Origin: Actinernus sp. WN-2022
Lineage: Eukaryota; Cnidaria; Anthozoa; Actiniaria; Actinernidae
Direction: 5' to 3'
Assembly (NCBI GenBank): GCA_030867875.1
Contig: JAOWCC010001634.1
Location: forward strand, 37,901,867 to 37,965,866
Length of the DNA stretch: 64,000 nucleotides
Under the pieces are notes generated by a model that saw only the letters and a list, made by a program, of their open reading frames with translations, did no database searches and was not told the DNA's origin. The translations under genes and the position numbers were made by a program. Shown piece after piece: positions 50,401-53,652 of the stretch. The number at the start of each line of letters is the position of its first letter. Within the stretch, counting starts at the first letter, position 1.

Positions 50401-51782
50401 TATTATCAAAATTATTCCTCTTTTGAGGATGTTTTTCCATTGGGAGGCAATATTGAGAAACGTGATCAGAGTTTTCCGCATTAATAAAATCATCAAGATT
50501 TCCTGTTCGAGCATTGAGATCTCCAGCGATTATAATAGATCCATTTCTCTTGAAATAGCTTATATCATTTTCTAGATTAACAAAAACGTCAGGGTCAAAA
50601 TATGGCGATTCAGATGGCGGTATATAACATGAACATATGTATGCATCATTTGTTAATTGGAAAAAAGTTTTATCTAGTTTACACCAGGTGCAGCTTTTTG
50701 TTGTTAGACCACTAGATTCTTTTTTTTTGGGAGGGGTGGTGACTAAAAATTGCAAACTTGCGACCAAATGTTTGTAACTAGTTGCAAAGTGCGACTAGAA
50801 CTTTTGTATAATTTCGAGCCCTGCAATACATATGTTCAGTGCCCTGGGGGAGGGGGACCAGACGCAATGTAGTATATGGAACATTAAGACCAAAACAGTT
50901 CTGGGAACAAGATTGGAGCAAAAATTTGCATGTTAAGGGGGTAAGGTGAGGGGGGGGTAGTATCGTCGTGTACCGTTGAGATCCGTGGGGAATCACACCT
51001 CGCGCGCTCGGAGGGTTGTCGTACCGCTATTATAGTAAGCAGGCCACTAAGAATACATTGACAGTCCCTATATATATATACTACAGTCATCATAACATAC
51101 ATGTATATAGGAGGGCGAGTCCTTTATCATAGTTAATTAATTAGTTAGATAATTAAACTTTTTACACACTTCCCCACAAGCGGCAATTGATGCTTAAATA
51201 CTATCGTATTGAAATAAAGATTATTAATTGATTGATTGATCATTATTAGTTTCTGACACAAAGTGGCTTTTAAAAATCACGTTTGGACATTGGAATAACA
51301 AGTGTAATGTTTATCAACTTGCGGTATGTCCTTTTAGGATTTTGCGAGTTAAACATGTAGATATAGACGTAGATGAAACATCTGTACATGTACATTTGTG
51401 TGCATGAAAGTGTCATGAAATTATGTACGTTACAAAATGATGTAACTCATAATTAAGCTATGCTTATAGTATAGCGATGTTTCGTGTGTCGTCATCTATT
51501 GTCATTAATGTGCCAACCAGAGATCCATTGGTTCCTAACACAAAGCGGGCTTTACAAATCATGGTTGATACATTAGCTGTTTATCAACATGAAACATCGC
51601 TATAGGTTTTGAAGTCACACAGCTGATTTTATTTTTACTCGAGATCCCTTGTAAAAACTCCGATTGCTACCTAACGTTAATGAACAGATCTTGTTGAATA
51701 TCAACTTCACAGCAATCTATAATACTCACAAGTAAGGGCTGTAACGAGACTTTCCTGGTTGTGTTTTGGTTTTGCCACTCAT
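6511..51782 (-). CDS. TDG: TDG gene (thymine/uracil-DNA glycosylase), multi-exon, 3' part outside window
   Basis: Nuclear base-excision-repair glycosylase that removes T or U (and oxidised 5-methylcytosine products) mispaired with G. Five coding exons are visible, in order 51730-51782, 41538-41718, 15424-15493, 12885-12996 and 6511-6597. All sit between AG acceptors and GT donors. Phases agree at three of the four junctions (2, 0 and 2); between exons 3 and 4 they also fit (phase 1). The reading gives the family landmarks [24 protein letters not shown] (with the catalytic Asn of the GINPG motif), [25 protein letters not shown] and ACFNGKG. The segment between NHFW and GLVPEKL, normally about KCLFLSG, is missing and would be a 21-nt microexon. 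Exons carrying the C-terminal substrate-binding loop (MPSSSAR in animals) are not seen and probably lie left of position 1. Introns are about 10.0, 26.0, 2.4 and 6.3 kb and hold most of the repeats here. Confidence 0.88.
7110..7215 (-). mobile_element. LINE 3'-end fragment
   Basis: TTTATTTATCCACGATAAAG resembles the 3' end at 271-290 (minus orientation); fragment only, preceded by an ATCA repeat. Confidence 0.45.
7599..8349. mobile_element. TIR element carrying a cysteine-rich ORF fragment
   Basis: GTCGAACTTCTCATGTGCCG at 7599 is inverted at 8330-8348; TCGAC-type motifs repeat near both ends. The interior plus-strand ORF 7831-8121 contains [13 protein letters not shown] and SCSC, sharing pattern with the ORF inside the element at 22916-23929. 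The zinc-binding role is inferred from paired cysteines only. Confidence 0.72.
8360..8475 (+). ncRNA. Hammerhead-ribozyme-like core in a retroelement terminal fragment
   Basis: CTGATGA (8408-8414), a GGC..GCC stem II with CGAAGT loop, then GAAAC (8428-8432) reproduce the conserved hammerhead core order. Sequences of this kind (CTGATGAAGGCCGAA..CGAAAC) are known in Penelope-like elements. Stem III and the cleavage triplet are not clear to me, so activity is uncertain. A hairpin AAGACAACA/TGTTGTCTT follows at 8454-8473. Confidence 0.5.
8509..8662. repeat. Near-perfect palindromic MITE, TA target
   Basis: 154 bp; CAGTCGATGCCAAAAAGG to CCTTTTTGGCATCGACTG, flanked by TA on both sides. The arms are almost the whole element. 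Confidence 0.85.
8670..9634. mobile_element. Foldback element with hairpin ends and internal 184-bp tandem repeat
   Basis: Each end is itself a hairpin (8670-8731 and 9573-9634: CTAGCATGTTTTCACAAAAG ... CTTTTGTGAAAACATGCTAG), and the ends are inverted relative to each other over ~180 bp. Internal unit of about 184 bp (start ATCGAA.TCCATTAAAAG) repeats from 8998, 9181 and partially 9366. A run of C lies at 9421-9447. Confidence 0.8.
9659..11459. mobile_element. 1.8-kb non-autonomous TIR element in a TA microsatellite
   Basis: CAGAGAAGTACAAAACTTTG at 9659 and its inverted counterpart ending CACTTCGCTG at 11459; arms extend about 240 bp (GCATTATGGGTAGGAGTAA, GTTGTATTCTAGAT). Flanked by (TA)n both sides. 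The interior has no ORF above ~60 codons. Confidence 0.8.
11500..11768 (-). pseudogene. LINE C-terminal fragment and 3' UTR
   Basis: Minus-strand reading [20 protein letters not shown] ends at a stop near 11630, followed by an AT-rich 3' UTR with AATAATCT repeats to ~11500. Confidence 0.6.
12251..12397. repeat. Palindromic MITE, ~147 bp
   Basis: GAACTGAGTGGAGTGCAATT at 12261 inverted at 12368-12388, with GGTCTGAAATCATAC arms and a short loop around CGACCGCGAAGCGGG. Confidence 0.82.
12398..12884. other. Intronic sequence without gene
   Basis: Immediately 3' of TDG exon 4. Contains ATTGGTT/AACCAAT-type motifs in both orientations but no clear element boundary. Confidence 0.4.
12885..12996 (-). 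CDS. TDG: TDG coding exon 4
   Basis: 112 nt. Acceptor ATGACTCAG, then GG completing a codon followed by [20 protein letters not shown] and [16 protein letters not shown], ending on two bases of an Arg codon. The donor GTACAT is weak. [15 protein letters not shown] is a family signature. If exon 3 were spliced directly to it, the junction would read W-LVPEKL in frame, skipping about seven conserved residues. Confidence 0.88.
13120..13350 (+). repeat. Degenerate CCCTGA-rich repeat
   Basis: AAACCCTGACCCT-type motif recurs irregularly about nine times. Intronic. Not a telomere repeat (no regular hexamer). Confidence 0.7.
14063..14371 (+). repeat. Direct duplicate, copy 1 (309 bp)
   Basis: Nearly identical to 14591-14899; copies lie 528 bp apart with the copied fragment 14391-14590 between them. 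Confidence 0.9.
14391..14590 (+). repeat. Copy of the 9.5-9.7 kb region (fragment without element ends)
   Basis: Nearly identical to 9514-9714, spanning the end of one element (8670-9634), the TA microsatellite and the start of another (9659-11459). The boundaries do not coincide with element ends; the right junction shares GGGTG with its new neighbour. Confidence 0.88.
14591..14899 (+). repeat. Direct duplicate, copy 2 (309 bp)
   Basis: See copy 1. Continues at 14900 with the unduplicated flank. Confidence 0.9.
15424..15493 (-). CDS. TDG: TDG coding exon 3 (catalytic GINPG motif)
   Basis: 70 nt between acceptor TTGAACAG and donor GTAAGT. It reads [20 protein letters not shown] then NHF, plus the first T of a Trp codon. 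The Asn of GINPG is the catalytic residue of the family. AGPNN replaces the usual AGPGN. This 70-nt exon is an island: the next exon upstream is 26 kb away across nested elements. Confidence 0.9.
15494..15922. other. Intronic sequence between TDG exon 3 and the GGATCC-array element
   Basis: No gene or clear repeat beyond purine-rich G runs at 15715-15760. Confidence 0.5.
15948..16640. repeat. GGATCC tandem array, 21-bp unit
   Basis: About 30 units of a 21-bp repeat containing GGATCCTTGAGGATTG, more divergent at the outer end. Because 21 is a multiple of 3, long ORFs run through it on both strands; these are not genes. Confidence 0.95.
16660..18185. other. Interior of the GGATCC element, no gene
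   Basis: AT-rich, short ORFs only, ATG trinucleotide run near 16820, several ACATGTAC motifs. Nothing assigned. Confidence 0.45.
18186..18395. repeat. Foldback MITE
   Basis: GAATAGCAGTTTCAGC ... CTGAATGCCTCACTT (18198-18232) is inverted at 18340-18382. Confidence 0.78.
18738..19397. repeat. Cluster of nested hairpin elements
   Basis: Outer inverted pair ATAGTATGTGCGCTCTGATT (18750) and CAGCCAATCATAGTGCGCG (19228-19246); inside it a 150-bp hairpin 18931-19079 (TTTCTATAGAGTTATAGAAA both ends); beyond it a third hairpin 19275-19397 (ACTATCATAAAACA ... TGTTTTATGATAGT). Confidence 0.78.
19742..20090. repeat. GGAATTCCTAGG palindromic array, left
   Basis: Irregular repeats of AGGAATTCCTAGGAATTCC separated by short spacers (GAATATCTGGGAATT variants). 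Confidence 0.93.
20100..20530. repeat. ATATGGCCCATAT array, left
   Basis: Dense TATGGGCCATAT and CCACATATTACCCACATAT motifs; ORFs through it are repeat artefacts. Confidence 0.93.
20531..22915. other. Interior of the ATATGGCC element, no gene
   Basis: Holds a direct repeat (20778-20858 and 20942-21020 share AGTCTAAACTTTCTG and TTTCATCAT) and, at 21055-21245, repeated CAACGCATTG or CAACGCGTTG motifs. No recognisable protein. Confidence 0.5.
22916..23929. mobile_element. 1.0-kb TIR element with cysteine-rich ORF fragment
   Basis: GGCCTACGGCAAACGTCGAA (22916) is inverted at 23910-23929; flanks share TA. A second internal repeat (ACGGCAAACGTCG at 23097) lies near the left end. The plus-strand ORF 23238-23471 has [17 protein letters not shown] and GYCEC, pattern-similar to the ORF of the element at 7599-8349, with the same ATAAATTATGTAA motif preceding it. 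Confidence 0.75.
24545..24788. repeat. One end of a Tc1-like element with GTCCGCTTACGAGAG subrepeats
   Basis: CCGCTTACGAGAG recurs four times and the right end GAGAGTTGACTG is followed by TA. The partner end is not identified. Confidence 0.5.
24830..24993 (+). mobile_element. LINE 3' UTR with (ATT)n tail
   Basis: ACCGACGGTAAATAAATT followed by (ATT)n to 24993, a typical tail of 5'-truncated non-LTR copies; no coding remnant. Confidence 0.55.
25255..25345 (-). mobile_element. tRNA-like sequence, probably a SINE head
   Basis: Minus strand: AGCGC acceptor-like start, A box TGGCTCAGTCGGCAGA, then GGGGATTCGAACCCC and GCGCT. The T-loop is ATTCGAA rather than TTCRANN, so this is probably not a functional tRNA. 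Confidence 0.5.
25568..25660 (+). repeat. GTTTCGCAAAGTACA tandem repeat
   Basis: Five units of a 15-16 bp repeat with an internal GTTTC expansion, abutting the right ATATGGCC array. Confidence 0.92.
25668..26062. repeat. ATATGGCCCATAT array, right
   Basis: Same family as 20100-20530 in overall inverted arrangement, with CCCCCATATT spacers. Confidence 0.92.
26290..27485. other. Conserved spliced module, copy 1 (in the GGAATTCC element)
   Basis: Homologous to 36200-36940 and in part to 55880-57850. On the minus strand an exon containing GATGAATTCCTGGAGAAAT ends at a GTGAGCA donor (27147) and an acceptor TATTTTCAG lies at 26403, giving a 745-bp intron. On the plus strand ATGGCAGAGAGTTC at 27466 begins an exon that, interrupted by the TTAA element, resumes at 32362 and ends at GTCAAATCGGTGAGTAATA (donor 32459). 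Function unknown; the divergent exon pair suggests a bidirectional promoter. No protein family recognised. Confidence 0.6.
27486..32361. mobile_element. 4.9-kb foldback element with ~1.5-kb arms, TTAA target
   Basis: Termini GGGTAGTATCGTCGTGTACC and its complement are flanked by TTTTAA (27480-27485, 32362-32367). After a divergent outer stretch, 27640-29290 and 30830-32140 are extended imperfect inverted copies (e.g. CCAAGATGGCGGACAAAGAT; GAACCTGGATTTTTCTAACC against GGTTAGAAAAATCCAGGTTT). Facing C and G homopolymers (28710-28727, 31269-31290) sit at matching positions. No transposase. Confidence 0.8.
32563..32930. repeat. MITE with TTA duplication (PIF/Harbinger-like)
   Basis: GGCCAGATAAAAAAAATTGC to its complement GTAATTTTTTTTATCTGGCC, flanked by TTA (32560-32562, 32931-32933). 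A 3-bp TTA/TAA target is characteristic of PIF/Harbinger. Confidence 0.78.
33049..33534. repeat. TIR element with internal GCAGAATTTGCCAGC repeats
   Basis: CAGGAACACCCAACG (33049) is inverted at 33519-33533, with TTATAA on both sides. At least six copies of GCAGAATTTGCCAGC lie inside. Confidence 0.78.
33662..33920. repeat. GGAATTCCTAGG palindromic array, right
   Basis: AATTCCTAGGAATTCC repeats abutting the CCCCTGCGAAAT terminus of the host element. Confidence 0.92.
34060..35136 (+). pseudogene. MULE transposase, three exons, frameshifted
   Basis: DDE transposase of the Mutator superfamily. Exon 1 (~34100-34256) has [10 protein letters not shown] (first Asp) and [13 protein letters not shown]; a 2-nt frame change after VPLL is needed to continue with [13 protein letters not shown]. 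Exon 2 (34368-34527, acceptor TTTCCTAG, donor GTTAGT) has TLDFERAMW (second Asp) and [13 protein letters not shown]. Exon 3 (34609-35136) has [16 protein letters not shown] (Glu) and runs to a stop. The N-terminus is missing and the frame is shifted, so it is inactive as written. It lies between the MULE ends. Confidence 0.85.
35335..35376 (+). repeat. (GGTTA)n microsatellite
   Basis: About eight GGTTA units between the transposase and the right MULE end; internal, so not a telomere. Confidence 0.9.
36200..37620. other. Conserved spliced module, copy 2 (in the GGATCC element)
   Basis: Same order as copy 1: minus acceptor TTTTTTGCAG (36376), minus donor GTGAGCA (36674), plus exon with TTCTGTTCGAATTTCTTAA, and donor GTCAAATCGGTGAGTAATA (37585). 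The plus exon is interrupted by the TTAA palindrome 36943-37492, and its ATG at 36903 is out of frame with the portion conserved in copy 1, so this copy is probably decayed. Confidence 0.6.
36943..37492. mobile_element. 550-bp near-perfect palindromic element, TTAA target
   Basis: AGTGCCTATCACCC to GGGTGATAGGCACT with TTAA both sides (36939-36942, 37493-37496); arms about 215 bp. The related module at 32375-32400 reads straight through (TTTCTTAACAAC), serving as an empty site. Confidence 0.87.
37905..38965. repeat. GGATCC array, right, with ~88-bp higher-order unit
   Basis: TGACAGGATCCTGGATAAAT, CTCAAGGATCTTACAAGGAT and CAAGAAATTATTTCCTGC recur as a compound unit of about 88 bp at least six times, unlike the simple 21-bp unit of the left array. 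Confidence 0.93.
39163..41260 (+). pseudogene. Non-LTR retrotransposon ORF2 remnant
   Basis: [19 protein letters not shown] (linker) at about 39360, then 39821-40342 gives RT domains: [60 protein letters not shown] (motif A). Beyond 40342 the reading is broken by stops and shifts, with traces of LGPLLFILY and a C-terminal [10 protein letters not shown]. Old and inactive, inside TDG intron 2. Confidence 0.82.
41538..41718 (-). CDS. TDG: TDG coding exon 2 (start of catalytic domain)
   Basis: 181 nt: one base plus 60 codons. A Ser/Asn/Asp-rich linker and a basic patch ([11 protein letters not shown]) precede [23 protein letters not shown], the first strand of the TDG/MUG fold. Acceptor TTGATCAG, donor GTAAGT directly after the Phe codon (phase 0). 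Confidence 0.88.
41930..42180. repeat. Cryptic TAG/TAA trinucleotide repeat
   Basis: AGTAGTAATAATAGTAGT-type simple sequence with interruptions. Confidence 0.85.
42181..43170. other. Intron 1 of TDG, one Tc1-like end, no gene
   Basis: ACAGTCAAACCTCCCC at 42180 followed by AAGGACACCTC motifs resembles a Tc1/mariner end without a partner; an (AAT)n microsatellite lies at 42599-42617. Motifs GTCGCAAATTTTACGACTAG (42950) recur in related form near 50760, where they flank the LINE. Confidence 0.45.
44894..45658 (+). CDS. LINE B ORF1 protein (coiled coil plus RRM-like)
   Basis: 254 residues, intact. Residues ~1-95 are a Leu/Lys/Glu heptad-type coiled coil (trimerisation region in this family). 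Residues ~97-185 start with [19 protein letters not shown] and include VDIEIAHRL and [13 protein letters not shown], the RNA-binding RRM-like fold of LINE ORF1 (transposase_22 type). The C-terminal basic segment ([20 protein letters not shown]) completes the domain. Stop 12 nt before the ORF2 ATG region. Nucleic-acid chaperone role is by family. Confidence 0.85.
   Translation: MEKQLAQIEETLKDFNLNFTAKLDEINSKLASTISLLEAKVTKVELSQKFISKQYEDFKKINDNLMKENMDLRNLSTKLREEIDRNTHQIEKTDSALNELEQYGRRDMLEVAGIPRIDEEDTTQMVWKLCNKIDNSIQKVDIEIAHRLSSKDTANIIVKFSSRKSRDLIYAKRSSSLRNSTTHDFGLAPSRAPSRLFINESLTRRNKELFHLARQAKVSFNYRFLWTKNGNIMMRKSEQSPIIKIRDFSNLPNE
45673..48153 (+). CDS. LINE B ORF2, PHD-endonuclease-RT, truncated by deletion
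   Basis: 826 residues. Two PHD-type C4HC3 fingers (residues ~10-62, CHTC ... CDLC .. WLHANC ... WFCGKC; ~115-170, CKMCNKK ... CQTC .. HLKCS ... WSCYKC). AP-like endonuclease ~260-490 ([41 protein letters not shown]). Start of RT ~690-820 ([20 protein letters not shown]). The frame ends at a stop right after SIPI, where the whole palm (A, B and YADD motifs) should follow. Still encodes binding and nicking domains. Confidence 0.85.
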   Translation: MIDNIAHEITTCHTCNSHVFDHQNSIYCDLCNTWLHANCLKITKKELNALSTCPEDWFCGKCIRLYFPFSNISKSQLKSLTFNQSLISQTNCTSNTNIPVTFALKYPVNITIKNKCKMCNKKVKTGQNNIICQTCNSKIHLKCSLLPQKEIKLLILSLHVSEKPWSCYKCLSESLPFYDVSDLLQFTFNSNFHCPCLTSSFTDNLDQNTLPRLNLSSFTSFTSLDCDINPDNELPFEVNFKYYTLHDFHKLSIMNTGKYNSNFSLFHSNIRSLNHNFNQLSELLTELNFEFNIIALSETWLPMSKDNMLVIHVPKLKNYYDFEKLSGTTSNSGCGFFIHKDLIYIRRDDLSTSVYSQDCEFQMLWIELLNNHKSNFIIGVTYVHPKLRNPSIFLDYLDKTLFTITKENKTIILTGDTNLDLFKTDTNDHINDYLHILFSNLMIPQITQPTRFTEYSTPSLIDHILINSLNTNLTSGNLIPHITDHLPNFLILSDSNMSFKSIQNAFRRDYSNFNNDIFIKDIDDLKLSEQILNCQTTNDKYNCFHVKLLETINKHAPLKQLSKRKMKQETKPWITKGIRKSINKKNKYYGKFMTSKNTKYIEAYRLYRNKINHIIKKSKTNYYLNYFNKFQSNMKKIWQGIKQLINASPSKARNYCLQLDNKLITDPTKLANKFNTYFNKLASNLVSKMKPTNKLHQQYLETCILDSYFTEPTSPNEIKSLIDNLDPNKSSGYYNFPIKLIKVISQQLSFPLELIINHSFTTGNFPVKLKIQKIIPLHKSGSRLNITNYRPIALLPVFSKIFEQIMLIRLKHFLENKFIIHSSIPI
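48152..48593 (+). pseudogene. LINE B ORF2 C-terminal fragment after internal deletion
   Basis: In another frame, [20 protein letters not shown] and [11 protein letters not shown] lead to the TE C-terminus [20 protein letters not shown] and stop at 48591-48593. It joins directly to the ORF2 break at ~48150, so an internal RT segment has been lost and the frame shifted. Confidence 0.82.
50951..51045 (+). repeat. Solo end of the TTAA foldback family
   Basis: GGTAGTATCGTCGTGTACCG to GTTGTCGTACCGCTATTATA matches the right end of the 27486-32361 element (inverted, 32280-32361). Confidence 0.8.
51730..51782 (-). CDS. TDG: TDG coding exon 1
   Basis: ATG at 51782-51780 opens [17 protein letters not shown]; the exon ends after two bases of the next codon (TT) at a GTGAGT donor (51729 downwards). 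The single C that opens exon 2 completes a Phe codon, so phases match. The frame is also open upstream of this ATG, so a longer N-terminus is possible. This basic N-terminus is not conserved in sequence; the assignment rests on phase, donor and position. Confidence 0.72.
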
Positions 51783-51963
51783 TTTTGATCTTGTCTTTTG
51801 ACGCGGTAGATTTTGACCAGGCCACTCTAGGACCGAGATAGACTGGTGTCTATTATCCCAACGAGCTGAACAAGATATGGTCAGCGGATATTGCAGCAAT
51901 TTAAAATGGTGGATAGACAACTTTACGCCTTTAGCTCAAAGATTTGAGCAAACAGATGTATTT
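51783..51963. promoter_or_regulatory. Presumed bidirectional promoter between TDG and SMIM4-UQCC6
   Basis: Only 181 bases separate the TDG ATG (minus, 51782) from the preferred SMIM4 ATG (plus, 51964), or 94 bases if the upstream in-frame ATG at 51877 is used. No TATA box stands out. Both transcripts must start here or overlap, so a shared promoter is the simplest reading. This is inferred from gene spacing, not from a recognised element. Confidence 0.6.
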
Positions 51964-53470
51964 ATGGTAGTTGGTGGGTGGTCAGTGGTCAAAAGACGGC
52001 TCGGAGTGTACCGGTATTTACCAGTGTTCTTCATCCTTGGAGCAGGAATCGAGCTTTTTATGATTAAAGTCAAAGTTGGAAGGGAGACTTTTTGTAAGTA
52101 CTTTTAGTTTTATAAGTTGGTATAAAAATCCCAAAAATTAATTAAGGTATTACAAAATTTTATAATACTTGCACATAACACGTGAAACTTGAGATGAGCT
52201 TTCCTATGGCACATAATAGACCCTTCCACGGTTTCTTTGAACTTTTGGTATACATGTACATGTATATGGACAAACTTGCCCCCCCCCCAATCAAAATTTC
52301 CATACAAACGTCTGTAAAATTTTCCGACTTTGCAGGCCTATAACTTTGCTCCTATTCAAGTTATAACTCTCAAATGTGGGATTTTGACTAACTTCGAGGT
52401 GCTCTTTTCAACAGTATCAACGGTTTTGCTGTTGTACATATATGGGCCGCGTCAGGCAAAAAGGGCCCGGACGACATTCAAGTTAAATAATTCCTACAAC
52501 GGTGTTCCTAATAACAGGTTGAAGATTGTATTGTATTCTTGACGAGAAGCGCTACATTTCATTCCTAACAATAAATGTCAGTTTCAAGAAATTGACAACA
52601 AAAATCAAGGGTGAAATTTACGTGATTTTGATGCAAGGGCCCGATTACAAATATGACCACAAAAATTAGGAATCCTGTCAGAGGGGATAATTTTGATATA
52701 TGATATTCATTTATACCTGCTGGCATTAAAGAGTAAAATGTAAATAAGATGAACAAGATGATCACTTTTTGGCCAAAAAAAATCTTTTCTGCACTCATTC
52801 TACTCCCCGTAGCTCATGTGATTTTAGCAATAGTACAAGTTACACCTTGAAACAATCGTCTGATGATAAGGAATCATTTGCGCCTGCTAAAATTGTGATC
52901 ACACCCTCGTGTAAAAATATCGTCAATTTTGTCTTCGATTTCACTGGTCAATTTCATGAAATCAACACTACTTGTTAGTAGCACAATGTGGCGCTCGCGA
53001 TGCATATTGCAATTGCACCACAAGTATAAAAAACATGGTACAATTTCAAAAGACATTTACATATTATGTTTTCCGGGCCCTTTTTGCCTGACGCGGCCCA
53101 TATATCAAAAGTTCAAAGAAACCGTGGAAGGGTCTATTGTGCTGAAAATGTTTTTTTTTTCAACCCTCCCTCAGTTATTATTCCATTCACATAATTCTAC
53201 GAATCATAATCTCTTTTCTTTATGTTCCCTCACCCCCTCCCTCTGCTTTTGCCACACCTCCCCGATCAATTCCATGCTAATACTATTATTAAAGGTACCT
53301 TACCATGTACATATTAAAAATGACACTGAGTATATGCATAAGTGTAAATGACCTTTTAATTTGTAGATGATACTGTTGTACGAAAAGAATCAGAACGAAG
53401 AGCACAGAAACACACAGAAGAGCAAACACAAGCACAGCTGGCTAACCAGGAGTCTCAGCAATCCAGTTGA
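51964..53470 (+). CDS. SMIM4: SMIM4/UQCC5, mitochondrial complex III assembly microprotein (exons 51964-52093, 53367-53470)
   Basis: Small single-pass inner-membrane protein that supports cytochrome b and complex III biogenesis in animals. Exon 1 is 130 nt and ends in phase 1 at donor GTAAGT (52094); exon 2 begins at 53367 after acceptor TTTAATTTGTAG and stops at TGA 53468-53470, giving 77 residues (vertebrate proteins are about 70). The conserved core is visible: RRLGVYRYLPVFFILGAG (start of the membrane segment), then MIKVKVGRETF, with YD supplied across the splice, then RKESERRAQ and a Gln/Glu-rich tail. The start is ambiguous: an in-frame ATG at 51877 would add 29 residues. The intron (52094-53366) holds nested inverted-repeat elements. 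It shares its last exon with UQCC6. Confidence 0.86.
52216..53143. repeat. Two nested inverted-repeat elements in the SMIM4 intron
   Basis: Outer pair TAGACCCTTCCACGGTTTCT (52218) and its complement (53122-53141). Inner pair GGGCCGCGTCAGGCAAAAAG (52443) and its complement ending GACGCGGCCC (53099). The two right arms abut, so the inner element inserted next to the outer right arm. Confidence 0.78.
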
Positions 53471-53543
53471 TAACAGTGCCAAATTCCACACAAGCTGTAC
53501 ATGGTACACACAGTATAAAATTCATTTGACAAAGTATTTCATC

Positions 53544-53652
53544 ATGCCAGCAGGATTGTCATGGTCCCGATACCTTACTTTCCTCGTTACAAGTCTTGCA
53601 AGTATGCTTGCTGGTGCATCTGTTGTTCATAATTACTACAAACCAAATCTGG
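53544..53652 (+). CDS. UQCC6: UQCC6/BRAWNIN (C12orf73 homologue), first coding exon
   Basis: Mitochondrial inner-membrane microprotein needed for complex III assembly. The exon reads MPAGLSWSRYLTFLVTSL followed by ASMLAGASVVHNYYKPNL, matching the MPAG start, single membrane helix and VVH.YY.P.L motif of the family, and ends in phase 0 at donor GTAAGAAG (53653). In the family an IPEIP-type C-terminal tail follows; that exon was not found up to 64000 and may lie beyond the edge. The ATG is 73 nt after the SMIM4 stop in the same exon, with no convincing acceptor between, so both proteins probably come from one mRNA. The UQCC6 frame is open back to 53367. Confidence 0.88.

Larger units (their letters stand above)
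43177..50729 (-). mobile_element. LINE A (5'-truncated non-LTR retrotransposon), split by LINE B
   Basis: Minus-strand halves 50729-48991 and 44782-43177 join in frame. The first gives part of an AP endonuclease ([32 protein letters not shown]) and RT domains up to FKKAFDSVW; the second continues [35 protein letters not shown] and a C-terminal Cys/His knuckle CQHCNSDKV...HFMLHC. The short break near 44180-44290 needs a frame change. The 3' end is near 43177 (AATAAAGATTGTATTATT on the minus strand). Confidence 0.85.

Noticed and set aside
52769..53056. ORFs in the SMIM4 intron as an extra exon
   Set aside because: They lie inside the nested inverted-repeat elements and break the SMIM4 phase, which already joins correctly from 52093 to 53367.
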